8,119 nt of DNA from Planctomycetaceae bacterium. Lineage in GTDB: Bacteria > Planctomycetota > Planctomycetia > Pirellulales > UBA1268. The stretch lies in the NCBI GenBank assembly GCA_003488325.1, contig DNLZ01000110.1:1-8119 (forward strand), read 5' to 3'. Position numbers and translations under genes: made by a program. The notes under the pieces are model-generated. The model saw nothing but the letters and a program-made list of their open reading frames with translations. It did not search any database and had not been told where the DNA came from. Of the stretch, positions 6,996 to 8,119 are shown in pieces (the stretch's first letter is position 1; each line of letters starts with the position of its first letter).

Positions 6996-7643
6996 ATGAT
7001 GTCGAAGAACCCCGAGCGTCGAGGAGCGGATGACGCCGCTGCGGCCGCCCCGTTCGATCGCCCCTTCGATCGACTGTCGCCCGTCTCCGTGGCGGCGTGG
7101 GGCGCGCTCGTGGGTGTCGCCGTCGTGGGCCGTCTGTGGCAGCCGACATGGAACGGCGAGCCGCTGTGGAACGTCACCCCGCTGGCGGCCGTGGCGCTCG
7201 CGGCCGGGACGATCTTTGCACGTCCGCTCGTCGCCGCGAGCGTGCCGCTCGCTGGGGCGGTGATCTCCAACCTCTTCCTGCCGGCGTACGGCAGCATCGT
7301 CATGGCCGTCGTCGTCTATGCGGCGTTGGCCTGGCCCGTGTTGATGGGCGGCCTCATTCGCCGTGCCGCGGCACGGGGCGCCGCGGCGCGATATGCCGCA
7401 CTGGGAGGTGGATCGCTCGCCAGTTCGCTCGTCTTTTTCCTCTCGACCAACTTCGCGTGCTGGGCCATGCCCGACGGCCTGTATCCGCACACGGCAGCCG
7501 GTCTGGCCGCCTGCTTCACTGCCGCCCTCCCGTTCTACCGTTGGATGCCTGCCGGCGATCTCGCCTGGACGGCTCTCGTGTTCGCGGGCGTGGCACTCCT
7601 CTCGAGAGTGCGTGTCGCCTTGACTGCGGCGGAAACGGCCTGA
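6996..7643 (+). CDS. DUF6580-like multi-pass inner-membrane protein
   Basis: Encodes 215 residues from the ATG at 6996. Residues 1-28 are charged and Ala-rich and probably cytoplasmic. Hydrophobic stretches follow at about 31-47, 62-76, 77-95, 100-121, 138-155, 165-180 and 188-204, giving five to seven membrane passes. The order Asn60-Val-Thr-Pro-Leu-Ala-Ala-Val-Ala-Leu, then Leu-Val-Phe-Phe-Leu-Ser-Thr-Asn-Phe (145-153), Gly-Leu-Tyr-Pro (161-164), Ala-Gly-Leu-Ala-Ala-Cys, Leu-Pro-Phe and Gly-Asp-Leu resembles my memory of DUF6580, a family of small uncharacterised membrane proteins with an organisation like transporter S components. No substrate can be inferred. It is divergent from fadBA and may share control with it, but no functional link is shown. 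Alternative starts are ATG 6999 and GTG 6987, which change the product by only one to three residues. Confidence 0.85.
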   Translation: MMSKNPERRGADDAAAAAPFDRPFDRLSPVSVAAWGALVGVAVVGRLWQPTWNGEPLWNVTPLAAVALAAGTIFARPLVAASVPLAGAVISNLFLPAYGSIVMAVVVYAALAWPVLMGGLIRRAAARGAAARYAALGGGSLASSLVFFLSTNFACWAMPDGLYPHTAAGLAACFTAALPFYRWMPAGDLAWTALVFAGVALLSRVRVALTAAETA

Positions 7644-7647
7644 GAAT
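7620..7647 (+). promoter_or_regulatory. Promoter candidate for tRNA-Leu
   Basis: TTGACT (7620-7625, five of six matches to the -35 consensus) is followed after 16 bases by GAGAAT (7642-7647, four of six matches to -10). It lies across the end of the membrane protein gene and would start transcription roughly 45 bases before the tRNA. Inferred from sequence only. Confidence 0.4.
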
Positions 7648-7698
7648 GAGACCGACGGGTCCGAAGGCCGGCTCGACGGCACTCGGATCGCATCTCCC

Positions 7699-7782
7699 GC
7701 GGGAATGGCGGAATTGGCAGACGCGCCAGGTTGAGGGCCTGGTGGTAGTAATACCGTGCAGGTTCAAGTCCTGTTTCCCGCA
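7699..7782 (+). tRNA. tRNA-Leu (anticodon GAG)
   Basis: A full cloverleaf can be drawn. The acceptor stem GCGGGAA (7699-7705) pairs with TTCCCGC (7775-7781), with discriminator A at 7782. The D stem is GCG (7708-7710) with CGC (7722-7724), with GG at 7716-7717 in the D loop. The anticodon stem CCAGG pairs with CCTGG around the loop TTGAGGG (7731-7737), placing GAG at 7733-7735. A long variable arm (7743-7757) has the stem GGTA/TACC, as expected of a class II tRNA. The T arm is GCAGG, loop TTCAAGT, then CCTGT. GAG reads the leucine codons CUC and CUU; CTC is frequent in the neighbouring genes. CCA is not encoded (CTT follows), so it must be added after transcription. Confidence 0.97.
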
Positions 7783-7795
7783 CTTCAAAGACCGA

Positions 7796-7816
7796 CATGA
7801 CCCATCGTGAGTCATG
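7796..7816 (+). repeat. Inverted repeat overlapping a start codon
   Basis: CATGAC (7796-7801) and GTCATG (7811-7816) are perfect inverted copies separated by 9 bases. The right arm contains the start codon of the downstream gene. The left arm contains the ATG of a six-codon frame (7797-7817) whose TGA overlaps that start as ATGA. It could form a weak hairpin at the start, or be chance. Confidence 0.35.
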
Positions 7817-8119
7817 ACCGACCCTGAGTCGACCGAGGCTCGCGACGAGCCCTCGCCTGAGCCGCCGAGCGAGGCAACCTCCGCTGCCGCGTCTGGGGAC
7901 GCTGCGCACACGTCCCGACGCCGGATCGCGATCGGCACGCAACGCCCCGGTGTGAAGCCGCCGTCGCTCGGGACGAACTACCGATACGTCGGCGGTGCGG
8001 AACAGAGCCCCGGCGGACCGGCTGTCGGTCCGCTGCCGGTCGATCCCGCTGCAGCACGGCCGGAGGCACAACGTGCGGACGGTGGTGCCCTGGCGGCGGC
8101 CGCACCGCTCGACCCGGTT
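7814..8119 (+). CDS. N-terminal part of a Pro/Ala-rich protein, cut by the window end
   Basis: The frame stays open for 102 codons to the window end. The first 34 residues are acidic and rich in Glu, Pro, Ser and Ala, then come Arg-Arg-Arg-Ile-Ala-Ile-Gly-Thr-Gln-Arg-Pro-Gly and a further Pro/Gly/Ala-rich stretch. There is no signal peptide, so it is probably cytoplasmic. The ATG at 7814 is the first possible start, since an in-frame TGA sits at 7808-7810; no good Shine-Dalgarno precedes it. No domain is contained in this fragment. The basic Ile-Gly-Thr-Gln-Arg-Pro segment after a disordered leader faintly recalls the N-termini of planctomycete S1 RNA-binding-domain proteins, but that is a weak recollection and I leave the function open. 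Confidence 0.65.
   Translation, partial: MTDPESTEARDEPSPEPPSEATSAAASGDAAHTSRRRIAIGTQRPGVKPPSLGTNYRYVGGAEQSPGGPAVGPLPVDPAAARPEAQRADGGALAAAAPLDPV

Noticed and set aside
6898..7149. Upstream start of fadB at 7149, giving 828 residues
   Set aside because: The extra 84 residues are Arg/Pro-rich, overlap the divergent membrane protein gene and lack crotonase similarity. The domain begins just after the ATG at 6897.
1..8119. Mobile elements, CRISPR, toxin-antitoxin or defence modules
   Set aside because: I saw no transposase or recombinase motifs, no regularly spaced repeats and no attachment-site duplication of the tRNA 3' end within the window.

Overview
The window is very GC-rich (roughly 70%) and looks like chromosomal DNA of a planctomycete, probably a Pirellulales-like lineage. 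This rests on a DUF6268-like barrel protein, a large secreted orphan protein of a style common in that phylum, a DUF6580-like membrane protein, a tRNA gene without encoded CCA, and weak Shine-Dalgarno sites. The taxon is inferred; no rRNA or marker gene is present. High GC opens long spurious frames on both strands. I kept only frames with protein-like composition, recognisable motifs or credible starts.

Layout. Positions 112-1299 (+) encode a secreted, probably outer-membrane beta-barrel protein. Positions 1491-3437 (+) encode a 648-aa exported protein of unknown function, preceded by an extended -10 promoter candidate and a good ribosome binding site. Converging on it from the other strand is a two-gene fatty-acid beta-oxidation operon. 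fadB (6897 to 4663, -) encodes a fused enoyl-CoA hydratase/3-hydroxyacyl-CoA dehydrogenase. fadA (4641 to 3454, -) encodes the 3-ketoacyl-CoA thiolase. Together they would form the alpha and beta subunits of one beta-oxidation complex, carrying out hydration, dehydrogenation and thiolysis of acyl-CoA. Divergent from fadB, across a 98-bp spacer with an inverted repeat, lies a small multi-pass membrane protein gene (6996-7643, +). Next comes tRNA-Leu(GAG) (7699-7782, +) with its own promoter candidate, then the 5' end of a Pro/Ala-rich protein gene that runs off the window (7814 onward, +).

No mobile element, CRISPR array, phage gene or defence system is visible. Most of the window is ordinary chromosome. 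The points most worth a second look are the uncharacterised 648-aa exported protein with two similar His-Glu-containing segments, a Ser in the thiolase position where I expect Asn or His, the same-frame fadB/fadA junction with no visible Shine-Dalgarno for fadA, and the inverted repeat between the divergent genes.
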